From Plumapathes pennacea (lineage: Eukaryota; Cnidaria; Anthozoa; Antipatharia; Myriopathidae): 64,000 nt of DNA. Within the stretch, counting starts at the first letter, position 1. Each line of letters starts with the position of its first letter. The DNA is taken from NCBI GenBank assembly GCA_964036295.1, contig OZ038467.1, forward strand, positions 15,969,670 to 16,033,669, read 5' to 3'. The notes under the pieces were generated by a model that searched no databases, was not told the origin of the DNA, and saw only the letters and a program-made list of their open reading frames with translations. Positions 14,201-25,148 of the stretch are shown in pieces. The translations under genes were made by a program, and so were the position numbers.

Positions 14201-17200
14201 GAAGAAGCTAAATTCTCATTCAACAGAGGTCTCGATGAAAGATGATCAAATTAACAATTCTCACTACATCACCCATACATTTTCTTCTTAAAGGGTTGGG
14301 AGAATTTACACAATGAGCTCAAAATATCTAGGACTAACTACATGTAATCCATACCCATCTGGAGTAATTTTGCATAAGTGTATTTGCCATTAGTGCTGCC
14401 TGCCATTGCCGCCGTGCGAAACAGAGGTACAGAGAGCTCCACCGCAGCCATGCCAACTGGAAAACAACAAAGTTACAAATAAATGAAATGAAACGAAATG
14501 CTAACAGCTGACTTTATTTGATATGTAATATATCAAAAACGAGTGCGAGTGTTTCATCACCCATTCCAAACACCGAGAAACAGATGAATTGTTTCGAGGT
14601 GTTTCGAATGGGTGATGAAACATGAAGCACAAGTTGTTGATATGGCTTCTCAAATGTGCATAATGTTTGGCATGCCATTTCATAACAATAATTTTTACTC
14701 TTTTGACTGAATATAATGACGTTGCTTTGATTGGTTGCAACTTTTGTACCTCATGAAGAGCTATTATTTATCAGGTCTCTCCTGATTTCTCTAGGGAGCG
14801 CTTTTCACAAATTGTTTGAATGATTCACTCGATAGCGCCGCAGTTTATTCGGAGCTACGAACGTTATGAAAGAAAGTAACAAAGGGAGCCATTTCCGTCC
14901 TCCAAAAACTGGGGAAGAGGAAAGTAAACTGCTAAACGAAAGCGTCCCCAAATCGACAAGTTACAAGAATAAATGGGCTCTCAAAGTTTTCCGTGAATGG
15001 CAGATGAACAGAAAAGTGAAAGTTGCTGTGATGGATCCCAGTGGCATGTTTAAAGATTGGTTTAAAGATACATTCAACTACTGGCTGAGTAAGTTTGTGC
15101 AGGAAGGATTGAACAGCAAGGGCGAGAGATATCCTGCCAGGACAGTTTATGGCATAGTCTGTGGTCTTCGAAGGTATTTGGTTGAATCAGTTGGGTCCGA
15201 AGCGCTAAATCCTTTGGATGCTATTCCCCCATTTGTGAGGTTAACATTATTGTCAATGAACAAAAGTAGAGTAGCAAACAAAGTGTGAATCCGTGTAATT
15301 TACTAGGATATTCTAGTAATGCCAGAGTGAGAATCATTAAAAGTTGCATTTGTTGTGTTGTTGTTGAATGTGTAATTTCTCTTATTTGCATGCACGACCC
15401 CTGATGCCCAATGAAAATGCAGAGGAAAATCACTAGTGATTAGGATATGTGATCCAAATCACTAGTGATTTTCCTCTGGGTTTTCATTGGGTATGAAGGT
15501 TTCTGCATGTGACCAAATACTATTCCCCCATTGGCTGATAACCTCATCCATAATTAATGAGTTTGAGAATGAGCAATACGAGTTTGTACTCACAAGCAAA
15601 ATATATGCTAACCTGTTTCTTGGGTTCCAAACACAGCTACGGCAAGGTCATAGACCTGTTCTGGAGTCACTAAGCAGAAGATGAAGAAAACAAATAACTT
15701 GTTACCTCAAGTACAGTGTATATATTTAGTCTACAAGCCACTTTCACAATCATACGCAGTAGCAAATACACGTAGCACTTCTCACACACCACTGGGAGCT
15801 GTGTCCAGCAGAACACTACTCATACAGCACTGGGAGCTGTGTCCAGCAGAACACTACTCACACACCACTGGGAGCTGTGTCCAGCAGAACACTACTCATA
15901 CAGCACTGGGAGCTGTGTCCAGCAGAACACTACTCATACAGCACTGGGAGCTGTGTTCAGCAGAACACTACTCATACAGCACTGAGAGCATGTCAGCAGC
16001 ACCACACAACTGACCTTTCAAATTTTGGGGCAAAGTTTTTACCGGTTCCAGCAAGTGCAGTGAGCTGATGTTCGGAGAGAGGTAAGATAATGTGCAACTA
16101 AACATATTTAGCCACTTTTCAGGTTTAATAGTTCTCAAAGACCGCCGTTCGGAACAACCAAAATCCCCATACATTTCTTTATAATCGGCAGTGTTGTATC
16201 CAGAATTTCCAAAACTTAGGGGTCCAAGTAGGATTTTCTGGGGTCCAACTAATTACTATTCATTTTTAATATTAATATTCGTGGTGCATCATTATTCATT
16301 TTTGTACCAAACAAATAACAAGCCGAAAGGACATTTTTTATGTTACTGCCACATTTTGCTCTCTTTCAAGGAGGTTTTCAGCTAAAAGTATTTTATTGAC
16401 GTCTGCCATGCGCACAAACATATTTATGCAAATCTGAACTCAATTCTTTGGGTTATCAAATTTTACCACACTACGTCTAAAATTGACAGCTTAATTTTCA
16501 GTCAATGTGCAAGACTACAGGTCAATGTTTTAAGATTTGTATGTGGACAGATTTCCACCGTTTGACATATTAAAAGTGGTGTTGTCGTGATCAATAAAAG
16601 GTGTGCACGTCACGTAAAACTGAGCCACTTGAACAGCCAGTGGTTTTCAATAACATTTGATTGAATATTTGTGCAGTCACACTCGCATTCCAGGATTTAA
16701 CCCTTACAAAATTGTATTATTTTTTTCTTGTCATATGCGACAGAAAATGAAATCACGGAGTGATTTTTTATTCGTGTCATAAGTGAAAGTTGCAACGTGT
16801 AAATCAGGCTTTATCGACGCGCTATCAGTGGTGAAGGATCAGCGTTGGCTTTCTGCTTAGCGGGTCGCATTCTGAAAAGAGTCGCTTGTCAATTATTTTT
16901 TCGAGTGCGTCCAAGCGGACGCACTTGCTGGAGTTTTTTGCATCCAAATTGAGATTTGTGCATCCCAGGACGCAATGACACACTCATCAGTCATGTTCTT
17001 TCGTAACAACAAAGGGATCACATATCACTGCGTGACAGACAGACAAACTCCCGGAGCCTGGGCTGCCTGTGCTGGTATCAAAACTTAGTGAAGACCAACA
17101 CTCCTTACATCTAACATCTTATACAGTGGAACCCCATTAATACGACCACCAATGGGCCAAACAATACTGGTCGTATTAATGGGGTAGGGTCAAGTTTTGT

Positions 17201-20200
17201 AGCTGGCCTCTTTCAAATGACGCCATGACAGTTATGATGACACCACTTTCCTACTGACTGTTTGCAAGGATCCACAATGCAGACGCAATTTATTGCAACA
17301 GAACTATAAGTTTTCAAAAACAGGAACAAAATGCTACAAATTTCTTGTTTCGAAACAAAGCTCTGGAGCTCCCGTTTGGGATTTTAAAAAGTGGTTGTTG
17401 GTTGCATTAACGGAGTGGTCGGATTAACAGGGTTTTCTGATAAGAAAATGACTGGACATTTGGTTGGGACAAAAAAAAGGTGGTCATAATAACGAGGTGG
17501 TGATATTAACGGGGTGGTCGTAAGGCTGGGTTCCACTGTATAGGGAGGGTGGGAAGGTCAGGCCACACTGATGGCAAGAAGAAAAACTGCCGACCTCCAC
17601 ACCTTGTGACTCTTTACTCCATGCAAACTGGTACCCAGTCTCCTTGCTCCTGTGAGAAATAGGTTTTCCGCTTCTTTTGTGCTTCAGCAAGCAGAAAACA
17701 AAACACTTTTTACTCCCCAGATAAACCCCCATTTGTCACGTACACTAAATACCTCTGCTGAACTTAGTTCTGTTTCTACATAATTGCATTAATGACTTGA
17801 GAAGCAGTTCTCCACTCTGCCCATCAAGCTTTATTGTCAAGTGGCTCACCAGAACATCTGCACGTGTAAACTGCGCAAGATGATTGTGAAAGTGGCCTAT
17901 TCTAAATAATAAAATCTCACTGAAACTTAGCAGGCATTAAAAAAACCAGGTGATGTCTTGCTTGGGTTCAAGCTGGTCAGACAATCAATTCTCATATTTA
18001 CTCAATCATGTGTTTTCGGGAGAAATAAGGTTTAGATCATGGGGCAACCAAAAGTTCTCAATTGTATCTATGTCACAACAGGCATCTGCAGCCAGGGTAA
18101 AAATTTCTTTATATTGTTGCTTCAGTTCACTTACATTCCTTGACTGTTCCACCAGAATCCTTCCCTATCCCTCTTTTCACTTGTATCAGTTTTTCCAGCA
18201 CTCTCATTTGGCTTTCAATTATCTCAGCATCCTGGTTCTTATCCTGCAAGTATTTTCTGAGTAAACCAGGAATGTCTTCATAAGCTGCAAAAGAACCAGG
18301 AGGTTGTTGTCTGTCAGTACTTAACACATCATGCAGCTAGACCATGGTGATCGAATTAACAATTCTCATTACACCACTCACACAATTTCTTCTTTAAAAA
18401 CATGCATATACAATAATTTCTGCATTCTGATTGGCTAAGCGCACATCAATTTATCCCAAACAGTGCAGAAATTTGAAATTAAAAATTGCCAACAGCTGGC
18501 GCGCGTATTTGTGAAGCCAAACAAAACAAAAGGGCATGTTTTCAACCCTCAGGACGATTCCAATTCTGTTTGCAAGAAAATAAAGTTCTTCACGATATTA
18601 ACACGTAAAAACTGCTAAACATGGCTGAACCTTGTGATTCAATTTACATGTGCATTATGGGACACATTGAGTCACGCCTACGACGCCTATTCCTGAAGTT
18701 ACTTTATATGGAACTTGCTATTTCTTTATGGTGAGAATTCCTTTTGACAGGACACTAGGAGCCCCAGAGAATATCACGAAAAAATTATCTGAAACGGTTG
18801 AAAACTTGATGAGATGATTGATTCGTTTCCAGTTCCACACGCCAAAGGTTCAGCCTGCCCACCCCCCTCCAAATGGATTTCACATCATGGAGAACCATCA
18901 GGAAAAAGAAATTTTGTGGTTTTGTACCTAATATTTTTCCGGTACAAAATACCACCAGCCTCAATACTTTATGGTACAGCATAATTTTTATTGGTAAGAT
19001 ACCACCATACATGTATGCCAGTCTAGCGGAAATATCTGGGGGTAGTGTAGTCTCCTCGCAGCCATTTTTGTGGTCACCATGGGGAGGGGCACAGGGTGTT
19101 ACAACAACAAAAAGGGCTACAAGGAGACTAGGGGTAGTGAGGACAACAAAGAAGCCCTGATCAGTCCTGGAGCCAATTCAAAAAGACATTTACAAGACAG
19201 TGTATTTTACAAGTTGGGCCAATTTCCCCACACATTAAAATGCACTTTTATCCAATACCATAACCAGATCAGTTGCAATTATACAGTTGAGACCTGTATC
19301 AGTTTCTGTAATTTTTTGCAAACTTTTGTCCGATTGGAGTTGGTCTAATGGTGTTTAATGGTCCAAGTTGTAAATACATTGTGTAAATGTTTATTGAACT
19401 TACCAGAACCCTGGGCTCATAACTAACCCTGGGCAATCTCTGAGGGGTGTGTCTCATGAGATTCACCCACTGCACTGCCACCTCCACACATGTCAAAAGT
19501 ACCTCTGTTAAATGCGAGGGCGCCTTATAAAAGGGGACCCCCACAGGATATATATATTTAGTATATACCACACAAGTGAATAGTGCTTTTCGTGCGCTCT
19601 GATTGGCTCCTCAATCTTGGAATATCAAGTATTATTAAAAACTGGACCACGGATATTGGATTTCTAGGCTTTTGATTGGTTCCTTGGACATGGGTTATCA
19701 GCTCATATCCAATGGAAGGACAAATATGGTCAATGAATGTGCGAGTGACGAAGTAATGTTGAGAAAGTTTTTTCAGATTTCACAACCTTTTCAGAGTAGC
19801 TTGCACATCCCAGGTGAGAAATTTACAACACTAATTAAAGAATGGGCAAAGAGGAAAAAATGCATGCCTCAAGTGTATTTACACAACAGCAAAGGGACAA
19901 GACGGCACCTTCACTCAAGTCGATACGAGCAGCCATTGATCGATCGCTTACTTTGGTTCGCCTCCGCGATGTAAACAGTTCCATCACCACCGACTCTGCC
20001 CTCACAGAAGCAAATAAAGTTTTCTCTTTCAATATTCCTTGCTGATGTTCAAGCATCTCCAGCTTCAGTTCTCGTTCAGCACAGCCAGTACTGAGTAGTC
20101 AGTTTCAAGCAGCATCACAAATGTCGCACATGGCGAGCAAAGAAACCAATTCCCTCCGTAATGCAATGTTTACAACTGTACCAACGTCCAAGTTTTCAAT

Positions 20201-20935
20201 AATTTTGGTACATCACCTCAAGATATTTTTGTAAACTCCTTCTGAGAGCATTTGTGCAGTGTAATTCCATGAGAATGTGTTCTTCACTCAATTTTCATTC
20301 ATTCAGGGGACTGTTCGTTTATTACGTCGAAGGGGGGGCGGTGGTTTTTCCGAAAATGTGGCATTAGAGAAACGTACCCTTCTGAGAATAAGCTGCCAAA
20401 AATTTTACCCTGTTTCAATTTCCCAGTGAGAAAATTTTACCCCCACCCTACTCCAAAGAATATTCTGGATACCATATCCTACGTATCAGACGCATCGCCA
20501 GGTTACTGTTTCAAAATGGCGTCCACGTTCACAAGCTCAGCATCTGATGTAAAAGATACCGTCAACCTCAGTTGGCAGGGAAATACGTTCGAACATCCAA
20601 ATTGTCCATGAAAATAATATTCCACACCTTCAAAACTATCATGCTTTATGTAAGTAGGCGGCCACATTGGATTATCGGCCACGGATGGCCCTGGGGACAA
20701 GGTTTACGAAAGCGAGGCCACATGTAAACACACATTTGAAAATATTGAAGACCGCAGACCAGGTTCTTTGAGTACGTCATCCCGTCTCAAATCCTTCCCT
20801 GCATTTTCTGTTTTGTTGGAAAAGTTCTCCTTGTAAAAGTATTCCATGAAATATTTACCCCTTCCATGTTAATATTAGGTATAAAAATTTACCCCTCCAA
20901 ATTCAGGGTGCTTAAAATTTTTACCCTCCCCATAA

Positions 20936-20966
<31 letters not shown>

Positions 20967-23074
20967 TCTCCCCCACCTTCAACGTAATAAACGAACAGTC
21001 CCCAGCTATCAGCCTGTTCGCAAAAACGTTGTCATAGTTGCGGTAATTATGTGATCATTGTATTTTTGGAGCGGAAGTTGAGTCGTCTTCCGGTCTTTCT
21101 TTTGCGTCAAATAAAATCATTTTGGAGAGTATTTTGTGGTCCAGTTTTTAATAAAACAATTATTATCCTACTCGGGCTTGCCGAATATGGATTGATAAAT
21201 AACCAACTCGGCGCTTATCAATCCATATTCGGCGTGCCCTCGTAGGATAATTGTTAACTATTCACCTCCCGGCGGCTTCCGGTAAAACAAAATGGCGCGC
21301 GAACCCAATTTTTAGCTCGCGAATTCCACTTTGTGGGATTTGCGAGGTATAGTAATCACTTTCCTTCCCTACTTCCCTACCTCCCTACTTCCCTATTCCC
21401 TCTGTTGTCAACAATGGATTTCCAAATAAAGCAGTTGCGGTTTTCCAAATTTGGGCATGATGAAGGTCGCGCAACAGGGTGTGTCGAAAACGCAGTTTAA
21501 AAGCAAGATGTTGTCGTAGTTGTTGCGACCATCTTTTTGTTCGGAACGTGTTCTCATTTTGAAGGTTTGTCATGCGTTCGAAGTTTGTTTGGCCATTGAG
21601 CTTGGTTGTGTTTCACTCTACTGTGTTTTGCGTTGTTATTGTGACATTTTGGCGCGGTGCCATGAAGGTCAAACAATCAGTGGCACCGATGGCGTTAATA
21701 TATCGCAAACAAATCTGAAGCCGTTGGTTTAGTATCCGCCAAAATTTCTGTAGTGACAGTAAATACGGCTTAGAAGATACTAGGCCGAAAAGATATTTAA
21801 TCTCGGCCAAAAATATCCATTTCCGGTGAATGTTTACAAGTTCATACAGTATGCAAATTATCAGGTGTTTCAATTCTTGGTTTGCATGTCACGTCATAAA
21901 AAGCCATCTCAAAAGTAACGTATCCTATAAGTCTAATACACTGATATGTTCAGGACTATCATGCCTTAAGACTTAAAGCAAAATTCTGAGTCGATACAAA
22001 ATATCTATCGGGAGCTATGGACGTTTGAATACCGTGACAACAAAGCCGTGTACACGCGCGCGGCCGACTAAAATCGGTCCTTCACGCAACATTTTAAAAT
22101 TAGCACTGCGAAAGATGTGAAGTAACTAAACATCAAGCTGAGTCACAGATCAACTTCATTTTGTGTTCCGAGTTCGACTAACATGGCGGCCGCATACAAA
22201 CTCTTATCAAATCTCCAAAAAACAAATTGCCCCTGCTTCGCCAAAATGAAGCCTAGACAATCCAAAATTGGCATCTGGACTATTTCAGGCATGCTCTTTT
22301 TAGTTCTAGAGTCAAAAAGGTACAATCTGTTATTTTGAAGGGTGCTGCGATCGCGTGACCCGTGAAAACCGCGTCGATAAATCTTTTCTCTCAATTATTA
22401 TATAACACTTTTTTAAGCCCGCGTTCACCACGAAGTGGTGAATTGAGCCAGTTCTATTAAATAGCTACTTCCGCAAAATGAAGTCCTTTTACAAATTCGC
22501 GAGCTTACAGCTGCCTTGCTGCTTTGATTGCTAACTTTTGTCGGAAATAAACCAATTGTTAATTAAATACAAAATGGCGAAATGAAGAAAGCAAACAAGA
22601 AGCCTCTCAGTAGCCTTAGATGCATGTACTATAATATGCACTAGGCAGATAAACGTGAGTTGTTCCAGCATACTTGACTTGAATCATAGTCGTAGGAATC
22701 TCCTACGACTATGAGTATGCAAGAACTTGGCAATTGCGTTCAAATATAGCGTCCAGTTATATTCTTGAGACCGGGCGATTGGAAATTTTACCCGGTCGGG
22801 TTTCCAAGCCACCACTGCTTTATGGTCGTCATTAGCACTGTTATAAACACTTACTTGCTGGCGTCTTCCTCTCACAACTGAAGCAACTACTCGTCCAAAA
22901 TAACCTTGACGTGGAAGATGTTGAGCGATTCCTACCCGAAGACAATAACTCAAAATACCGGCATTTTCCTAGTGACCTAAGGTGGAAGAATAAAACTGCT
23001 CTTGTTCTGACAACTGGGAAACTTCTCTGAAAAGCTCTCCGCGAGAGCATCTGTGCACAATGCCAGGCCGCCAT
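8253..23074 (-). CDS. Sel1-repeat protein with predicted mitochondrial presequence (11 exons, 399 aa)
   Basis: Exons (minus): 22855-23074, 18135-18284, 15613-15669, 14355-14456, 14013-14092, 13566-13640, 12625-12667, 12234-12314, 11388-11495, 10783-10907, 8253-8411. The total is 1200 nt and every phase closes. The N-terminus (MAAWHCAQMLSRRAFQRSFP) is rich in Arg, Ser and hydrophobic residues with almost no acids, as in a mitochondrial targeting signal. From about residue 155 there are roughly six Sel1-like (TPR-related) helical repeats of about 36 residues, each with a G-x-GVEQD-type turn, for example FSLAQMYYSGHGVEQD, MSLAHCYSQGTGVEQD, HNLGVQYFSGRGVEAD and INLGNMYYNGLGVEKD. Such repeats bind other proteins. 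It does not look like LRP2BP, COA7 or DELE1 as far as I can recall them, so no symbol is given. The last exon ends with TGA at 8253-8255. Intron 1 is 4.6 kb and packed with transposons. Confidence 0.85.
8738..8823 (+). mobile_element. Terminal fragment of the 1.2-kb repeat family
   Basis: Only the left end (ATCAAAGCAGCAAGGCAGCT through GAACTGGCTCA) is present, in the last intron of the Sel1 gene. Confidence 0.75.
8824..10378 (-). other. Sel1-gene last intron, no gene seen
   Basis: Open frames at 9227-9529 (plus) and 9606-10082 (minus) show no recognisable domain, and they lie between exons 10 and 11 of the Sel1 gene. Confidence 0.6.
10379..10758. mobile_element. MITE with GGCCCCGTCCACAC ends
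   Basis: The left end CCCCGTCCACACTAATCCGG is inverted at the right as CCGGATTAGTGTGGACGGGG; the interior is full of CGAAAACG/CGTTTTCG words. It lies in the last intron of the Sel1 gene, about 25 bases from exon 10. Confidence 0.85.
12955..13335. repeat. Degenerate repeat with GTACCxxTTAGGG words
   Basis: GGGAGGGGGACTCCCAAATA, then four or five spaced copies of a TACCTCTTAGGGATCAAAA-like word (13007, 13087, 13230, 13270). It lies in the Sel1-gene intron between exons 6 and 7. Nothing coding. Confidence 0.5.
14500..14645. mobile_element. Short inverted-repeat element
   Basis: GTGTTTCATCACCCATTCCA faces GAATGGGTGATGAAAC. It lies in the Sel1-gene intron between exons 3 and 4, just before the recombinase-like fragment. 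Confidence 0.6.
14866..15288 (+). pseudogene. Crypton/ZMYM-type tyrosine-recombinase-like fragment in a Sel1-gene intron
   Basis: A 140-codon open frame in the intron between Sel1-gene exons 3 and 4, on the opposite strand. It has STSYKNKWALKVFREWQMNR, then FNYWLSKFVQEGLNSKGERY and TVYGIVCGLRRYL. This pattern is the N-terminal, SAM-like DNA-binding part of Crypton-derived tyrosine recombinases and of the KIAA1958/QRICH1/ZMYM family. The catalytic domain (with the R..HxxR..Y residues) is missing: the frame stops and is followed by an inverted repeat. It is either a truncated mobile element or a small domesticated gene that keeps only the DNA-binding half. Confidence 0.5.
15405..15495. mobile_element. 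Short hairpin element
   Basis: AGAGGAAAATCACTAGTGATT is followed after about 20 bases by AATCACTAGTGATTTTCCTCT, with CCAATGAAAA/TTTTCATTGG outside. It lies just past the recombinase-like fragment. Confidence 0.8.
15785..15990. repeat. Tandem repeat, 38-base unit, about 5 copies
   Basis: The block CTGGGAGCTGTGTCCAGCAG followed by AACACTACTCATACAGCA recurs every 38 bases (for example at 15792 and 15830). It lies in the Sel1-gene intron 2, about 120 bases upstream (in gene direction) of exon 3, next to the copy of the 830-base repeat. Open frames across it are artefacts of the period. Confidence 0.85.
16185..17010 (+). repeat. Dispersed 830-base repeat, copy 1
   Basis: Shares its whole length with 59710-60545, including TTAGGGGTCCAAGTAGGATT, CGGACAGATTTC and TGCATCCCAGGACGCAATGA. 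No coding frame survives. A short related end is at 4585-4650 (GTATCCAGAATGTCAAAAAT). Confidence 0.85.
17122..17545. mobile_element. MITE with ACAGTGGAACCCC ends
   Basis: TACAGTGGAACCCC at the left faces GGGTTCCACTGTA at the right, with many GGTCGTATTAATGGGG-type words inside. The ends look like pogo/Tigger-type terminal repeats. It lies in Sel1-gene intron 2. Confidence 0.75.
19180..19400. mobile_element. MITE of about 200 bases, copy 1
   Basis: GTGTATTTTACAAGTTGGGC through GTGTAAATGTTTATTGAACT; a second copy is at 47280-47505. Confidence 0.6.
20304..21004. mobile_element. DNA transposon remnant with GGGACTGTTCGTTTATTACG ends
   Basis: Inverted ends of about 30 bases (GGGACTGTTCGTTTATTACG and CGTAATAAACGAACAGTCCC). 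Repeated words AAAATTTTACCC lie inside, and a C homopolymer is at 20943-20968. It lies in Sel1-gene intron 1. No transposase frame remains. Confidence 0.8.
21140..21260. mobile_element. Hairpin MITE
   Basis: ACAATTATTATCCTACTCGG faces GAGGATAATTGT-type sequence (CTCGTAGGATAATTGTTA), with GCCGAATATGGATTGATAA against TTATCAATCCATATTCGGC inside. Confidence 0.8.
21312..22529 (-). mobile_element. Copy A of the 1.2-kb repeat family
   Basis: One end has a hairpin (CCCACTTTGTGGG with flanking GCGAA/TTCGC-type arms) next to AGCTCGCG; the other ends in CAGCTGCCTTGCTGCTTTGA. Inside are a run of CTTCCCTAC repeats, a CACCACTTCGTGGTG-type hairpin and a conserved stretch containing an ATGGCGGCCGC start-like site. 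It lies in Sel1-gene intron 1. Confidence 0.8.
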
Positions 23075-23175
23075 CTTGAGAACTAAGCCCGCGATGCAGT
23101 ACTACACAACACAGCTGACAAACGCATAGTGCGCAACCGCACGGAGTCAGCGGTAGAGAATGGGGTCAAATTTGC

Positions 23176-23715
23176 GGGCTATTTAAAGTGCCTATAAACC
23201 TTCAGACGTTACGTTTTTATATGAAAGTAGGAAGTGATCTAAGCAACTTGTACTAAAGAAACTCCGTTCCGAAGCGTTCTTATACTTTCTTCACGCGGTT
23301 GAATTCAGAATTCCAAAGTCTTGACCGAGCGACATAGGAGACTGGGTTTGTGATGTCAGAGAAGGGACTGGCATCGCTTTGGCGTCTCTTTGCCTTGGTT
23401 GTTTTTTGCCCTTGGTTACGTTTTTCTCAACAACACATCTGAGGCATAATTCTCACCTCGCCAACTGCAAAATCTGTGTGAAAGTTTTGTTTGACAAGAA
23501 ACAAGTCCCTCCTCTGACGTCATAACCCAGGCTCTCGATCAAAAAACTTTGCGCGGTCAGATTCAAAATGGCGGTCAAAATCGCATGTTTGCTGGGTGGA
23601 AAAATATATAAAAACTCTTTGGAGCGGAGTTTCTTTGGCCATAAGTCGTTTAGATTACTTCCTACTTTCATATAAAAGCATAACGTCTGAAGGTTTATAG
23701 GAACTTTAAAATATG
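23176..23715. mobile_element. MITE with ends of about 60 bases, upstream of the Sel1 gene
   Basis: CTATAAACCTTCAGACGTTA through GAAAGTAGGAAGTGATCTAA at the left faces TTAGATTACTTCCTACTTTC through CGTCTGAAGGTTTATAG at the right. It begins about 100 bases upstream of the Sel1-gene ATG. Confidence 0.8.
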
Positions 23716-25148
23716 GCCGGTATAGATATTTGAGGTCACTTATAACTTGTTGAGCTTTTTCCCAACATTGTAAGGTAGGGTACTCCATTAAATTTATATC
23801 GGACCTGTTTTTTCCCTCTGAAGTGCGCTTCCGCCACCCCCCCTCCCCCCTGGAGTGTGCCCTCCAACACTCATATAAAACATCACGCACCTGCTGTTTG
23901 TAGTGTTTTCCCTGCTTATTAAGGCAAGCCTTGTGAAGAGCCACAACACTAAATAAAGCTGCTGTGTGTTAGGAAAAACAAGGCAACTAAAGAAATATGC
24001 AGAGCACTTGTGTTACTACCATGTGCAGACCAATACCGAGAACCACAAGCATTGCCTGGCTTCCTATGCAGGGACAGATCCAGGAGAAAGTCTGACCAGA
24101 AAGTTTTATAATAATTGTTTGGCATTTCAGCCTAGCTTTATGCAAAGTATTTCTCAGAAAAATATCAACAAACTTTAGTCAAGGATAGCTGCAGAAGTTC
24201 AATGCAACACTGTTAATGCACCCCCACCCCCATTTTTTGGCAACTTAGCTGCAGTGTATCTTCTCCACATTCACATTGATTTTCCATGCCATATCCTCAA
24301 GGCAACAAATACTATTGCCAACAACTGCAGCAAGGGGTGTGAAAAGTCAGAATTAACAGATGCAAAACTAAACGCATAACATGCAATACTGTAACAATAC
24401 TGAAATTTCAAAAACACAATATTCTTTGCAGCAAGTTCCTGAACTATGTGGGAAATTAATCCTGAAACCAGTCCTGTAAAGTGCAGAGGTTATTTTACAC
24501 TGTATGTACCGTGTTCAAACATGGCCAATCAAAACCACGGATCATCATTACTACTCGTTTACAACAGGCCTTTTATAGCTGAAGTTGCATGACCCACACA
24601 TTATTTAGCATGTGATTATATTACCATCATCACCTCAGGCTTTCTGACTTTCAGAAATTAAAAAAAAATGTTTACAGAAAATACAAACTCTCTGGTCCAT
24701 AGCATTTAAACACCAAAGTGGCAGCCACCACTCACTAAAAGGATTAAGTAGATTTCCATGGGAAATGGTATACCAGCAGCAGGTCAAAAAATGATAAATT
24801 TTGCATAATCACGCTTTCAACATAGGGCCCACACACTGATTCATAAAATAAATATCTGATCTTTCGGATGGTATATGGTGAGCTTCGTCAAACCCAAGGC
24901 TAGTAGGATATCAATACAAGATGAGACAGTGCTTGGACATTGTTTTATATTCCAAACTGCTTCGTTTTTCTTGAAAAACAAAACACAACAAAGACACTAC
25001 TATTGAGTAAACTTCTCAGTTTCAAGATTCACGCAGGAGACCAATGCCCTACTAGCCCAAATTCCTTAAACCGGCCCCATGCCATCCGCAAGATCCATCA
25101 TTTAGGTATACCCCTGACTATTGTTTTACCATCTTACTGTTTTCTCTG
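23716..25148. other. Intergenic stretch between Sel1 gene and zinc-finger array
   Basis: No gene can be supported. A minus-strand frame at 23453-23944 has ALHKACLNKQGKHYKQQ between acceptor-like and donor-like sites near 23890-23950, but no partner exon was found and its other end lies in a MITE. Confidence 0.5.

Noticed and set aside
15785-15990. CRISPR-like array
   Set aside because: Adjacent identical 38-base units without unique spacers, in an animal intron: an ordinary minisatellite.
15681-16068. Frames coding repeated AEHYSH/VQQNTT words
   Set aside because: They read through the 38-base tandem repeat; not a protein gene.
23453-23944. 163-codon minus-strand frame
   Set aside because: Most of it overlaps a MITE; the ALHKACLNK part could be an exon but no partner exon or family was found.
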